Shown piece after piece: positions 26,352 to 35,523 of a stretch of 64,000 nt of DNA. The notes under the pieces were generated by a model. It made no database searches. It was given only the letters and a program-made list of their open reading frames with translations, and was not told where the DNA came from. The translations under genes and the position numbers were made by a program. Position 1 is the stretch's first letter; every line of letters begins with the position of its first letter. This stretch comes from an uncultured Fretibacterium sp. (GTDB lineage: Bacteria; Synergistota; Synergistia; Synergistales; Aminobacteriaceae): NCBI GenBank assembly GCA_937911045.1, contig CALEPX010000087.1:1-64000 (forward strand). Reading direction: 5' to 3'.

Positions 26352-29300
26352 ATGACAAAGCGTAATTGGAAGACCATGGACGGTAACGAAGCAGTAGCTC
26401 ACGTTGCATACGCTTTCTCCGAGATGGCTACGATCTACCCGATCACACCGTCGTCGCCAATGCCGGAACATATTGACGAATGGGCAGCTCATGGTCGCAA
26501 AAATATTTTCGGTCACACCGTCAAAGTTACCGAAATGCAGTCAGAAGCAGGTGCAGCCGGAGCATGTCACGGTGCATTATCGGCCGGAGCTTTAGCCAGC
26601 ACTTACACAGCATCTCAGGGATTGTTGCTCATGATCCCGAACATGTACAAAATCGCCGGTGAATTATTGCCCGGAGTTTTCCATGTTTCAGCACGAGCTT
26701 TAGCAACTCACGCGTTGTCAATTTTCGGAGATCACAGTGACGTAATGTCATGCCGAATGGTCGGATTCACAATGCTTGCGGGCGGAAGTGTTCAGGAAGC
26801 TCACGACATGGCAGCAGTCGCACATCTCACAGCTATCAAAACGAGCGTTCCGGTCTTGAATTTCTTTGACGGCTTCAGAACTTCACACGAAATTCAGAAA
26901 ATCGACACGTTTGATTACGCTGATTTGGCGAAACTTGTTGATTATGACAAGATCGCAGAATTCCGGGATCGCTCAATGCGTCCTGAGAAACCTTACACGA
27001 AAGGCACAGCTCAGAATCCGGATATTTTCTTCCAAGCAACCGAAGCTTTGCAGCCATTCATCGATCGCGTTCCTGATGCAGTTGCGGCTTACATGAAAGA
27101 TATTCAGGGAATCTGCGGACGTGAATATCACCCGTTCAGTTATTACGGCGCACCGGATGCGGATCGCGTAATCGTTGCGATGGGTTCAGTCTGTCAGGCA
27201 ATCGAAGAAACCGTCGATTACTTGAACGCACGCGGTGAAAAAGTCGGCGTAATCGAAGTGCATTTGTATCGCCCGTTCTCACCGAAATATTTCTTCAGAG
27301 CATTGCCCGCAACTGTCAAAGCAATTTCTGTTCTTGATCGCGTCAAAGAAGTCGGAGCATTAGGCGGTCCGTTGTACGAAGACGTTTGCTCGTTATTCTC
27401 CGGAAACGCTAAAGCCCCGAAGATCGTCGGCGGTCGTTACGGTCTCGGCTCAAAAGACACAACTCCGAGCGATTTGAAAGTCGTATTCGATAACCTGAAA
27501 TTATTCGAACCCAGAAATAATTTCACAATCGGAATTATCGACGATGTAAACGACAGCTCACTCAACGTTACCGAACATATCAACGCCGCCGCTGAAGGAA
27601 CAGTCTGCTGCAAATTCTGGGGACTTGGTTCAGACGGAACGGTCGGGGCTAACAAGAACTCGATCAAAATCATCGGAGATCACACGCCAATGTACGCGCA
27701 GGGTTATTTCGATTATGACTCGAAGAAATCCGGCGGTATCACAATGTCGCACTTGAGATTCGGCAAATCCCCGATTAAGTCAACGTATTTAATCGACAAC
27801 GCGGACTTCATAGCCTGCCATAAACAGGAATACGTGAATCAATATGACCTGCTTCAGGGAATGAAAGAGGGCGGAACGTTCCTGCTCAATACTCAGTGGA
27901 CGACACTTGAAGCTCTCGACGAACATTTACCAGCCAGTTTGAAACGCAAGATCGCGAACTTGAACGTGAAATTCTACGTAATCAACGCCGTTGACGAAGC
28001 TCAGAAACTCGGACTCGGAAGCCGCACTAACACGATAATGCAGTCAGCATTCTTCAAACTCGCGAACGTTATTCCAATCGATGACGCTGTGACTTACATG
28101 AAAAAAGCAATCGTTGATTCATACGGACGCAAGGGTGAGAAAGTTGTCAACATGAATTACGCAGCAGTTGACGCGGGACTTGCAGGAATTATCGAGATTC
28201 AAGTTCCCGAATCATGGAAGACAGCCGAGGATAAAGCTCATAAGAGACCCGGACTTCCGTCAGAGATTCCGGATTTCATAAGCTATCAGGTCGACACGAT
28301 TAACGCTCAGAAGGGCAACACGTTACCGTCAAGCGCGTTTGTGAACGGTTACGAGGACGGACACTTCCCGGCAGGCACGTCGAAATACGAGAAACGCGGA
28401 GTTGCTGTAAACGTCCCTGAATGGAATGCTGCGAAATGTATCCAGTGTAACCAGTGCTCAATGGTCTGCCCGCACGCTGCGATTCGCCCGTTCTTACTTG
28501 ATGCTTCTGAACAGGCTGCTGCTCCTGAGAATTTTGGCGCGATTGATCCGAGAGCTCCGAAACTCAAGAATGCCGGCTATAAATACAAGATGCAGGTTGA
28601 CACTCTTGACTGCTTAGGTTGCGGAAACTGCGCGGATATTTGCCCGGTTAAGGCTCTCGAAATGAAACCGACTGCAAGCCAGACATCTCAGATTGATAAC
28701 TGGACATTCGCTGTTGAAGAAGTTGCTGACAAGACTGACGCTGGCGACAAATTCACCGTTCAGGGCAGTCAGTTCCAGAGACCGTTATTCGAGTTCAGCG
28801 GTGCATGTGCAGGTTGCGGCGAAACTCCTTACGCGAAATTAATCACGCAGCTTTTCGGTTCAAGAATGATTATTGCGAATGCTACGGGTTGTTCGTCGAT
28901 TTGGGGCGGTTCAGCACCGAGTATGCCTTACACAACAGACGCTAACGGACACGGACCGGCTTGGGGCAACTCATTGTTCGAGGACGCAGCAGAGTACGGC
29001 TACGGAATGAAGCTTTCACTCAACGTAATGGTGAATTACCTGACGACGGCAGCTGAGAATTTGCTCAAAATGGCAGATGTTCCTGCTGAGGACAAAGCAG
29101 TTTTGCAGGAATGGCTCGACACGCACCTTGACGGAGAAGCTTCTGTTGCAAGCGCGGCAAAAGTCGAAGAAATGCTCGAAAATATTTTCTGCGGCTGCGG
29201 TGAACACGAACACGCACCGATTAGCGAGGCAGCATTCGAAGAGTACAAGACGCTCGCGACGTATCATGATTATCTGGTCAAGAAATCCGTTTGGGTAATC

Positions 29301-29954
29301 GGCGGAGACGGCTGGGGCTATGACATTGGCTACGGCGGATTAGATCACATTCTCGGCAGCGGCGATGATATTAACGTGTTAGTGCTTGACACCGAAGTTT
29401 ACTCGAACACGGGCGGTCAGTCATCGAAATCGACCCCGACAGCAGCAATCGCGCAATTCGCGGCCAGTGGCAAACGAGTTCGCAAGAAAGATCTCGGACG
29501 CATGGCTATGACTTACGGACATGTTTACGTAGCTCAGGTTGGAATGGGCGCGGACAAGAATCAGCTCATGAAGGCGTTAAAAGAAGCTGAAGCTCACAAA
29601 GGTCCGTCGTTGATAATTGCGTACGCTCCGTGCATTAACCATGGAATACGCGCAGGCATGGGCAAAACTCAGGAACGCACGAAACTTGCGGTCGAAGCAG
29701 GTTACTGGCATTTGTACAGGTACAATCCGGAACTCGCGAAAGCCGGCAAGAATCCGTTCACGTTAGATTCCAAGCCGCCGAAGTCAGATTACAAAGAGTT
29801 CTTGATGGGAGAAGTTCGTTACTCGTCATTGAAGCTCGGATTCCCGGATATTGCGGATCAGTTATTTGATCAGGCAGCTCAGGAAGCCAAAGAACGTTAT
29901 GAAGCTTACAAGGCACTTGCGGAAATGGGTGCGCAGCCTGTAACAGCGAAATAA
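26352..29954 (+). CDS. nifJ: Pyruvate:ferredoxin (flavodoxin) oxidoreductase, single-chain
   Basis: This 1200-residue enzyme oxidises pyruvate to acetyl-CoA and CO2 and passes electrons to ferredoxin, the central step of anaerobic fermentation. Domains in order: domain I starting TMDGNEAVAHVAYAFSEMATIYPITPSSPM, a transketolase-like C-terminal domain II (VIEVHLYRPFS), a gamma domain, then two 4Fe-4S clusters (CIQCNQCSMVCP at ~696-707 and CLGCGNCADICP at ~755-766), GACAGCGETPYAKL for the third cluster, and the TPP site GDGWGYDIGYGG...NTGGQSSKSTP. All cluster Cys residues are present. It starts at ATG 26352 after GAGGGAGGG, has an AT-rich upstream region and a clear terminator. Confidence 0.97.
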   Translation: MTKRNWKTMDGNEAVAHVAYAFSEMATIYPITPSSPMPEHIDEWAAHGRKNIFGHTVKVTEMQSEAGAAGACHGALSAGALASTYTASQGLLLMIPNMYKIAGELLPGVFHVSARALATHALSIFGDHSDVMSCRMVGFTMLAGGSVQEAHDMAAVAHLTAIKTSVPVLNFFDGFRTSHEIQKIDTFDYADLAKLVDYDKIAEFRDRSMRPEKPYTKGTAQNPDIFFQATEALQPFIDRVPDAVAAYMKDIQGICGREYHPFSYYGAPDADRVIVAMGSVCQAIEETVDYLNARGEKVGVIEVHLYRPFSPKYFFRALPATVKAISVLDRVKEVGALGGPLYEDVCSLFSGNAKAPKIVGGRYGLGSKDTTPSDLKVVFDNLKLFEPRNNFTIGIIDDVNDSSLNVTEHINAAAEGTVCCKFWGLGSDGTVGANKNSIKIIGDHTPMYAQGYFDYDSKKSGGITMSHLRFGKSPIKSTYLIDNADFIACHKQEYVNQYDLLQGMKEGGTFLLNTQWTTLEALDEHLPASLKRKIANLNVKFYVINAVDEAQKLGLGSRTNTIMQSAFFKLANVIPIDDAVTYMKKAIVDSYGRKGEKVVNMNYAAVDAGLAGIIEIQVPESWKTAEDKAHKRPGLPSEIPDFISYQVDTINAQKGNTLPSSAFVNGYEDGHFPAGTSKYEKRGVAVNVPEWNAAKCIQCNQCSMVCPHAAIRPFLLDASEQAAAPENFGAIDPRAPKLKNAGYKYKMQVDTLDCLGCGNCADICPVKALEMKPTASQTSQIDNWTFAVEEVADKTDAGDKFTVQGSQFQRPLFEFSGACAGCGETPYAKLITQLFGSRMIIANATGCSSIWGGSAPSMPYTTDANGHGPAWGNSLFEDAAEYGYGMKLSLNVMVNYLTTAAENLLKMADVPAEDKAVLQEWLDTHLDGEASVASAAKVEEMLENIFCGCGEHEHAPISEAAFEEYKTLATYHDYLVKKSVWVIGGDGWGYDIGYGGLDHILGSGDDINVLVLDTEVYSNTGGQSSKSTPTAAIAQFAASGKRVRKKDLGRMAMTYGHVYVAQVGMGADKNQLMKALKEAEAHKGPSLIIAYAPCINHGIRAGMGKTQERTKLAVEAGYWHLYRYNPELAKAGKNPFTLDSKPPKSDYKEFLMGEVRYSSLKLGFPDIADQLFDQAAQEAKERYEAYKALAEMGAQPVTAK

Positions 29955-29984
29955 TTTTCAAGAACCAGAATTTGAGTTAAAATT

Positions 29985-30017
29985 AACAGCCGGGTGTAAC
30001 AGCTCGGTTGTTTTTTT
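29985..30017 (+). terminator. Terminator of the pyruvate:ferredoxin oxidoreductase gene
   Basis: AACAGCCG pairs with CGGTTGTT (one G-U) around a 12-base loop and is followed by seven T. It lies 30 bases after the stop codon. Its loop and 3' arm include GGGTGTAACAGCTCGGT, which also occurs in the eno leader. Confidence 0.8.
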
Positions 30018-30063
30018 GCGTGAAATCTTTATCTTTAACAGGACAGAAAAGAAAGTGTTTGTT

Positions 30064-31875
30064 ATGAATATGCCAGATAATATCAGTAAGTTGAGTGACG
30101 GTTTTTTAAGAAGCGATTTTGCGAAGGACACGCTGACGGGATTATTAAATCGTGAGGCGTTTAACATAAAGGCGAGTGAAAGAATTAATTCCGGCGAAAA
30201 GGGTCTAGCTATCGTCTGGATTAATATCAGCAACTTCAAGAAATACAATAATCGATTCGGCTTCAACAGCGGCAATATATTATTATGCGAATTGTCTGAG
30301 ATTTTGACGGAAGTGTTCAAGTCCAAGAACGGCGATATTGTCTCAAGATTTTCGGGCGATAATTTCGTGGTGATTACAACTTGGGACGATCTTGACGAGA
30401 ATATTACGTTCACGGAAAAATACTTGTACAGTTTGCACCCGGGAATAACTTTGAGGCTTCGTGCCGGTGTGTATTTCCCGTCAGCGAACGAGAATATTCT
30501 GGAAGCCTGCGACAAAGCTAAGATGGCGTGTGACAGTATACGCACAAATTACAGTCTGAATGCCTGCATGTACCGCGAAGAAATGGGCAAAGAAATGGAA
30601 ATGGAGCATTATATTCTCGATGTGTTGGACGACGCGCTAAATTCCGGGAATATAAAAGTCCTTTACCAGCCGATCGTTCGAATCCTGAATAATAATATCT
30701 GCGAAGTTGAAGCACTGGTTCGTTGGAAGAATGACGTTTTGGGATTCATTTCGCCCGGGGATTTCATACCGACGCTTGAGAAATATTCTGAAATTCACAA
30801 AATCGACACTTACACCGTTAAGCAGGTTTGCGAAGACCTGAAGAATTTAGCCGAGAAAAATCTGCCGTTGCTGCCGGTCTCGATAAATTTGTCAAGGCTT
30901 GATTTTGAGTTATGCGATATTTTCAGCGTAATCGAGAACACTTTGAGCGAATATAATATCCCGAGAAACATGCTCAAGATCGAAATTACAGAGAGTGTTC
31001 ACGGTGAGGACATGAGCGTGTTGAATCTCGGCATTGAGAAATTCAGGGCATACGGCTACGAAGTTTGGATGGACGATTTCGGCTCGGGTTATTCGTCGCT
31101 AAATATGCTTAAAGACACAAATTTTGACACGATTAAATTCGACATGAAATTCTTATCCGGATTCGACGAAAATTCCGACAAGGCAAGATATATTCTAAGC
31201 TCGAACTTGTCAATGGCGAAACAAATGGGAATGCAATCGCTGTGTGAAGGTGTTGAAACTCCCGAACAACTTGAGTATTTGCGAACGATTGGCTTTGAGA
31301 AAGCGCAGGGATATTTTTTCGGGAGACCTATGACGCTGGATAATATTTTCGAGTTAGAGCTGCCGATTGAGAATATTCAGGACTCGCCATATTACGAAAA
31401 GCTTGGGAAATTCGAAATTCTTGACGACGAAATTCTGGATCACGCCGGAACAATCGTCGCTGACATGAGAGCCGCGGCAATTTTCGAGATAACAAACGAT
31501 CAAATAAAACTGCTCACGAAAAACAAAACGTATTCAGACTGGCTGAAAAATCTTACTGAAGATTCAAAGCGCGAACTCATAAATTATTTTCTCAAACGAA
31601 TGAAGAGAATGAAGCTTAATCATGATCCGGATTCTAGTTCTAGTTCTAGTTCTGGTAATCGCTTCTATATTTTCTCGAACGGCAATTTATTCCAGACGCG
31701 AATCGCGCATGCTGCCGAAAATTCCAGAACCGGCTCGGAAGCTTGGGTGTTGTACCAGAAAGCCCTGACATATTTCCCGTTAAATCACGACGCAAACGAC
31801 CGCGCAAGAATTTACGAAGCCTACATGAAAATATTTGCTATGAAATCCGGCGATAATTTTCTGAGGCTCGACTAA
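30064..31875 (+). CDS. GGDEF-EAL protein with degenerate GGDEF, probable c-di-GMP phosphodiesterase
   Basis: The ATG at 30064 gives about 603 residues (earlier in-frame starts lie in the terminator). Residues ~15-160 form a GGDEF domain, DTLTGLLNREAF, but the signature is SGDNF instead of GGDEF, so cyclase activity is unlikely. Residues ~190-440 form an EAL domain with the catalytic set intact: EVEALVRW, INLSR, EITES, DDFGSGYSSL, IKFD, EGVET and QGYFFGRP. The C-terminal ~150 residues include a Ser run encoded by TCTAGT repeats and end in a helix-rich segment. No membrane helix, so it is a cytoplasmic enzyme hydrolysing c-di-GMP. No target is nearby. Confidence 0.9.
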   Translation: MNMPDNISKLSDGFLRSDFAKDTLTGLLNREAFNIKASERINSGEKGLAIVWINISNFKKYNNRFGFNSGNILLCELSEILTEVFKSKNGDIVSRFSGDNFVVITTWDDLDENITFTEKYLYSLHPGITLRLRAGVYFPSANENILEACDKAKMACDSIRTNYSLNACMYREEMGKEMEMEHYILDVLDDALNSGNIKVLYQPIVRILNNNICEVEALVRWKNDVLGFISPGDFIPTLEKYSEIHKIDTYTVKQVCEDLKNLAEKNLPLLPVSINLSRLDFELCDIFSVIENTLSEYNIPRNMLKIEITESVHGEDMSVLNLGIEKFRAYGYEVWMDDFGSGYSSLNMLKDTNFDTIKFDMKFLSGFDENSDKARYILSSNLSMAKQMGMQSLCEGVETPEQLEYLRTIGFEKAQGYFFGRPMTLDNIFELELPIENIQDSPYYEKLGKFEILDDEILDHAGTIVADMRAAAIFEITNDQIKLLTKNKTYSDWLKNLTEDSKRELINYFLKRMKRMKLNHDPDSSSSSSSGNRFYIFSNGNLFQTRIAHAAENSRTGSEAWVLYQKALTYFPLNHDANDRARIYEAYMKIFAMKSGDNFLRLD

Positions 31876-31951
31876 AAAATTTCCGCAAAATTCTAACGCA
31901 GCTTCATTATGAATATTGCTGTGGCTTCGAGTTGTTTTATGCGTAAGCGAG

Positions 31952-32908
31952 TTAATACCAGATGCGAATATTCTTGTTGCTCGGATCGAATTTCCCAGCG
32001 TTAAGAATCAATCTATTACCGGGGACAACGCCCTTTTCTATAAAGAAATTTTTCTCGTCGTACATGCTGTTGCCCCAAACCGGAAACCCCTCGACTTCTT
32101 TCAAGAGCGGACTGTTGCCCTGAACCAGAAAGACCATGCTTTTGCCGTCCTTCATGATAACAGCCGTGTCAGGAATTATTACGCCCTGTTCGATTCCGGT
32201 GACGATTCGTGCCGAGAATTTTCGCGACTTCAAGACATTCGGCGGGAAAAACGGCAGTCGCAAACACACCTTCAATTTCAGACCCGAATATTTCACCGCA
32301 ACGACTTCAGCTTTGTGTTCTTTATTTTCGGCATCGAGCTTGATTTTCAGGACAGCATCTTTCACGCCAAGATTCCTGTTCAATGACGGAGAACTGTCTA
32401 GATACGCGATACATCTCAAAGTCTGAGGCTGCGGAATCAATTTGCCAATCGGATCGCCACGCCGCATCATAGTCCCGTTCTCGAATAATTCTGCCGATTG
32501 AATCTCCGGAAACGGTGCGAAATCCGGCCACAATCGCGAGTAAACCCAGTTCCCTTCCTGACCGTCGAGTGCCGGAATGAAATATGCAGGATACGGAGCT
32601 TGAATTGCTCTGCCGTCGATAGCTGCGAGATTTTCACCTTTCGCGACAAGCCTGGGACGCGGTGACGGGTAAGTTAATATTCCGTTTTTCGGCGCGTAGA
32701 CCAACTGTTCTTCCCATAATAATATTCCATTGAGCGGCTGTTCTTCCGTGTAATTTGTCGCCATAACTTCGATAATTCTCGGAGTTGACAGCACGTAATT
32801 TTCGTACCAGATCTTGTAAATGCGATACGCCCCGAATATGATTATGACTATGATCGTGTAATACAGGATTCTTGCAATTAATGGCGGCTTTCGGTGTTTT
32901 ATGCTCAT
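31952..32908 (-). CDS. HlyD-like membrane-anchored protein
   Basis: This 318-residue protein has a single membrane helix at residues ~13-30 and a large extracytoplasmic part. The body has the pattern of HlyD_D23 adaptor-like proteins: AKGENLAAIDGRAIQAPYPAYF, a lipoyl-like half motif, then RRGDPIGKLIPQPQTLRCIAYLD and beta-barrel-type VVAVKYSGLKLKVCLRL, VVPGNRLILN. No coiled coil hairpin typical of true efflux adaptors is visible. Its start overlaps the folE2 stop by four bases (ATGA), so it belongs to the same transcript. No ABC or RND pump gene is near, so a role in export is not supported; it may act in envelope assembly. Confidence 0.6.
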   Translation of the reverse strand: MSIKHRKPPLIARILYYTIIVIIIFGAYRIYKIWYENYVLSTPRIIEVMATNYTEEQPLNGILLWEEQLVYAPKNGILTYPSPRPRLVAKGENLAAIDGRAIQAPYPAYFIPALDGQEGNWVYSRLWPDFAPFPEIQSAELFENGTMMRRGDPIGKLIPQPQTLRCIAYLDSSPSLNRNLGVKDAVLKIKLDAENKEHKAEVVAVKYSGLKLKVCLRLPFFPPNVLKSRKFSARIVTGIEQGVIIPDTAVIMKDGKSMVFLVQGNSPLLKEVEGFPVWGNSMYDEKNFFIEKGVVPGNRLILNAGKFDPSNKNIRIWY

Positions 32909-33693
32909 GATCTCTTGTCCCTGATGATTTCCGCGAATGCGTCGTGATTATGAATGCTCTCGAAACTTCGAACGTTAATCGAGTACCAGAATATGCGCTT
33001 CTCCAAGTCAAGCTCAAGTGCCAAATCGCGCAAAACGTCCTCGACAAATTTCGGGTTATTATAGGCGTGTTCCGTAACGAATTTTTCGTCCTCACGTTTC
33101 AGCAGCGTAAACAACGGACTTGACGCAGCATTCTCGATCATGTCAATCAACTCTTCGAACCAGACGAGCCCTTCACACCTGACTTTCAGATTCACCATTG
33201 CGCGCTGATTATGTGCGCCGTACTGCGAAATTTCTTTTGAACACGGACATAGCGTCTGAACATGAACGCCCACGCCAATCACGAGATCAAAAACATTTTT
33301 CTCGCGCGTGAAAATTCCTTCGAGTTCGATATCACATTGCGAATAACTCCCGATTTTAGACACCGGAGCTTGTTTGCGAATATAATACGGGAACTTGAAA
33401 TTAACCGCGCTTTCCGGAGCGTCGAGTTTTTCGCACAATCTTCGCGTTATTGCCTCGATATTGCACGGGGAAACTCTGCCGTGATATTCTTCGAGCGTCT
33501 CGATAAATCTGCTCATGTGAGTACCCCTGTATTCGTGCGGCAGCATCACACTCATCGAAACTTTCGCAATCGTGTCCTGAGTTTTATTATCATGATCCAG
33601 CGCGATTATCGGGTAATTCACGTCACGAACCCCGACACGATCAATCCTGATATTACGCGAATCTCTTTCTTTCTGAACGTCACGCATGATCAA
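32905..33693 (-). CDS. folE2: GTP cyclohydrolase IB
   Basis: This 262-residue enzyme converts GTP to 7,8-dihydroneopterin triphosphate, the first step of folate and queuosine synthesis, using a metal site different from FolE. Family signs are VGVRDVNYPI at the N-terminus, SMSVMLPHEYRGTHMSRF, and TLCPCSKEISQYGAHNQR with the metal-binding Cys. Its start overlaps the stop of the toxin gene by four bases, and queD lies 566 bases upstream beyond the toxin-antitoxin pair, so the operon supplies the queuosine precursor route. Confidence 0.95.
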   Translation of the reverse strand: MIMRDVQKERDSRNIRIDRVGVRDVNYPIIALDHDNKTQDTIAKVSMSVMLPHEYRGTHMSRFIETLEEYHGRVSPCNIEAITRRLCEKLDAPESAVNFKFPYYIRKQAPVSKIGSYSQCDIELEGIFTREKNVFDLVIGVGVHVQTLCPCSKEISQYGAHNQRAMVNLKVRCEGLVWFEELIDMIENAASSPLFTLLKREDEKFVTEHAYNNPKFVEDVLRDLALELDLEKRIFWYSINVRSFESIHNHDAFAEIIRDKRS

Positions 33694-33974
33694 AAAATAT
33701 CCGAATGAGTTCCCGTACCTGTCAAAAGCAGGATCAACTCGTCCTGATAAATCCTGTAAACTAGAACCCAGTCAAACTCAACATGACATTCCCTGTAACC
33801 TTCCATATTTCCGTGTAATGGGTGATCTGCGTATTTCGCCGGCAAATTTTCTCCTGACGCAATAATTTCGATCACGCGATCGAGTTTCTGCAGTTGATAG
33901 CCGCGGCTGAGCACTTTTCGCAACTCACGCTTGTACTTGTTCGAGGTTCTTACTGTATATTTCAACTGTCTCAA
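33690..33974 (-). CDS. YafQ/RelE-family mRNA interferase toxin
   Basis: This ~94-residue protein has the type II toxin fold of the YafQ group: YTVRTSNKYKRELRKVLSRGYQLQKL, DHPLHGNMEGYRECHVEFDWVLVYRI and LLLTGTGTHSDIF, with the C-terminal His/Asp pair typical of YafQ active sites. I place the start at TTG 33974 (TTG 33965 is also possible); the frame extends further upstream but that part only overlaps the antitoxin. It overlaps the antitoxin end by about 50 bases and folE2 by four. It is expected to cleave mRNA on the ribosome unless bound by the antitoxin. Confidence 0.85.
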   Translation of the reverse strand: MRQLKYTVRTSNKYKRELRKVLSRGYQLQKLDRVIEIIASGENLPAKYADHPLHGNMEGYRECHVEFDWVLVYRIYQDELILLLTGTGTHSDIF

Positions 33975-34242
33975 TTTCGTTGTCCTTCTCGTCATCACAG
34001 TCATCACAATCGTAATATTTTTCGTAATCGTCACCAAGCAACGCCCGATTCATTTCCTCAATGCTGTAAAACGGCCCCAAAAGATTCTTGCCTTCCTCAG
34101 CGTCCCTGATTGCCTGTTTAGTTTCCTCGTTAAATTCCAGCAAATCTTCTATCGCGACAACTGCTTCACCTAATTTTTCTTCCGGAACCATCTCGATAAT
34201 TTCCCGCAAAACTTCACGATAATTCTTGTGCTTGTACATCAA
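33925..34242 (-). CDS. Antitoxin of the YafQ-type toxin
   Basis: This 105-residue acidic protein precedes and overlaps the toxin gene, the usual antitoxin-first order. The N-terminal ~35 residues are helical (MMYKHKNYREVLREIIEMVPEEKL), the middle has EETKQAIRDAEEGKNLLGPF with the RelB-like NL.GPF toxin-binding helix, and the C-terminus is very acidic, including CDDCDDEKDNE. A ribbon-helix-helix motif is not evident, so it may belong to a family without the classic DinJ fold. TCAGGAGGG precedes ATG 34242. Confidence 0.75.
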   Translation of the reverse strand: MMYKHKNYREVLREIIEMVPEEKLGEAVVAIEDLLEFNEETKQAIRDAEEGKNLLGPFYSIEEMNRALLGDDYEKYYDCDDCDDEKDNEIETVEIYSKNLEQVQA

Positions 34243-34258
34243 AATCCCTCCTGAAAAT

Positions 34259-34636
34259 TTATGCTTTCATTTTTATCATGTCATCTGCGCGCAAAATAAC
34301 TTTACTCGTAGCTGTTTCCCAAACGTGAATCTCGAATAACCTGCAATTTTCACGGCGCAAATTTTTCTCGATACGCTGCCAAATCCAGATTGCAATATTT
34401 TCCGCGCTTGGCTGTGTGATTAAGTCATTCAAGTAAGCGTGATCCAGTTTCGAAATAACGTTTTCTTTCACGATTTGCGAAACTTCGACGAAATCCATAA
34501 TCATTCCCTCGTCATCAGGAACGCCTTCCAAAACAACTCGCAGCCTGTAGGTGTGACCGTGTAATTTCTCGCACTTGCCGTGATAATTCACAAGATTATG
34601 TGCTGCGTCAAAAACAAATTCCTTACTCAAAAGCAT
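34259..34636 (-). CDS. queD: 6-carboxytetrahydropterin synthase
   Basis: This ~125-residue PTPS-family enzyme makes 6-carboxy-5,6,7,8-tetrahydropterin from dihydroneopterin triphosphate in the queuosine pathway. Motifs are FDAAHNL (first zinc His), KCEKLHGHTYRL (catalytic Cys and HxH zinc pair), MDFVEV, LDHAYLN, PSAENIA and VWETATS. I choose ATG 34636 (AGGGGTG just upstream) over GTG 34657. The FolE2 product is its substrate, so folE2 and queD make a functional pair, separated here by a toxin-antitoxin module. No queC or queE is in view. Confidence 0.93.
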   Translation of the reverse strand: MLLSKEFVFDAAHNLVNYHGKCEKLHGHTYRLRVVLEGVPDDEGMIMDFVEVSQIVKENVISKLDHAYLNDLITQPSAENIAIWIWQRIEKNLRRENCRLFEIHVWETATSKVILRADDMIKMKA

Positions 34637-34657
34637 TCTCTCACCCCTAACTTTCAC

Positions 34658-35521
34658 TCACTTCCATCGATTATGCAGCCAAAACCACAAATCCGGACGT
34701 TCCAGAATCATTTTCTCAAGAGCCTGATTGCATTTCAGAACAGCGTTTCTAATCCGCTCTTCCTTGGTCAAATTCTTGTCTTTCGCGACGAAAAACGGCT
34801 CGTAAATCTTCACAACATGTTCAAACGGCGCATTACGCTGCAGGCAAATCGGCACAATCGGAACGTCTGCTAACATCGACAACACCGCTGCTCCGGGCGA
34901 AACTGTGCAATCCTTCCCGAAAAACGGCAGAATCAATTTCCTGCTCCAAGACACGTCATTCAAAATCGCAACGTGCGAACCAGTACGCAAAATCCGCGCA
35001 AATTCCAGAGACGAAACTTCCTTGGGCAAAAGCGACATCTTGCTGCGTTCCCGGGATTTCTGAATGTACTCGTGAAAATCCGGATCGTGAATCTCCTGAT
35101 ATATCGCGCACAATTCATGACCGTGATTCTTCGAGTTCTGTGCGCACCAGCTGCCCAGCAATTCCCAGTTCCCGAAATGCGCCGTCAACAAAACTGCTCC
35201 GTGATTATGAGCGAATAACTCGTCAAGATAATTTTCGCCCTCAACTTTCTTCACCCAATCAAACGCCTGCTCAGGATTTTTCTGCAACGCCAGAATTTCA
35301 GTCACAGTCCATGCGAGATTCTCGTAAACTTTCACGCGAAGATTTTTCCGCCACTGTTCAGATTTATCCGGATAAACTATTCGCAGATTCTTCTCGATAA
35401 CTTTTGCCCTGGGATTCGCGACTCGCAGCAAGACTTCCAGAAATTTCTCCAGAGATTTGCCGCTTAAACCCGTATTCGCAAATTTCTCGCAGAATTTTAT
35501 AACGCTCACAAGAGATCTCAT
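34658..35521 (-). CDS. LpxL/HtrB-type lipid A acyltransferase
   Basis: From ATG 35521, two bases after the stop of the upstream gene, the product has ~287 residues. It is of the LpxL family: catalytic HFGNWELLG (HX4E) at ~113, then a Tyr/Gln region and GAAVLSMLADVPIVPICLQR, and ends with RPDLWFWLHNRWK, the family C-terminal motif. It adds a secondary acyl chain to lipid A, which implies an outer membrane with lipopolysaccharide. The upstream ORF extension to 35572 lies inside the neighbouring gene. It runs with the glycosyltransferase-like gene and tyrS. Confidence 0.9.
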   Translation of the reverse strand: MRSLVSVIKFCEKFANTGLSGKSLEKFLEVLLRVANPRAKVIEKNLRIVYPDKSEQWRKNLRVKVYENLAWTVTEILALQKNPEQAFDWVKKVEGENYLDELFAHNHGAVLLTAHFGNWELLGSWCAQNSKNHGHELCAIYQEIHDPDFHEYIQKSRERSKMSLLPKEVSSLEFARILRTGSHVAILNDVSWSRKLILPFFGKDCTVSPGAAVLSMLADVPIVPICLQRNAPFEHVVKIYEPFFVAKDKNLTKEERIRNAVLKCNQALEKMILERPDLWFWLHNRWK

Positions 35522-35523
35522 CG

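Noticed and set aside
13241..30000. GGGTGTAA as a DNA uptake sequence
   Set aside because: Three copies near terminators or leaders are not enough; an eight-base word is expected about twice by chance in a window of this size.
32634..33095. Long antisense frame over folE2 and the HlyD-like gene
   Set aside because: It has no ribosome site, is fully covered by two recognisable genes in another frame, and its translation is Arg/Ser/His-rich shadow sequence.
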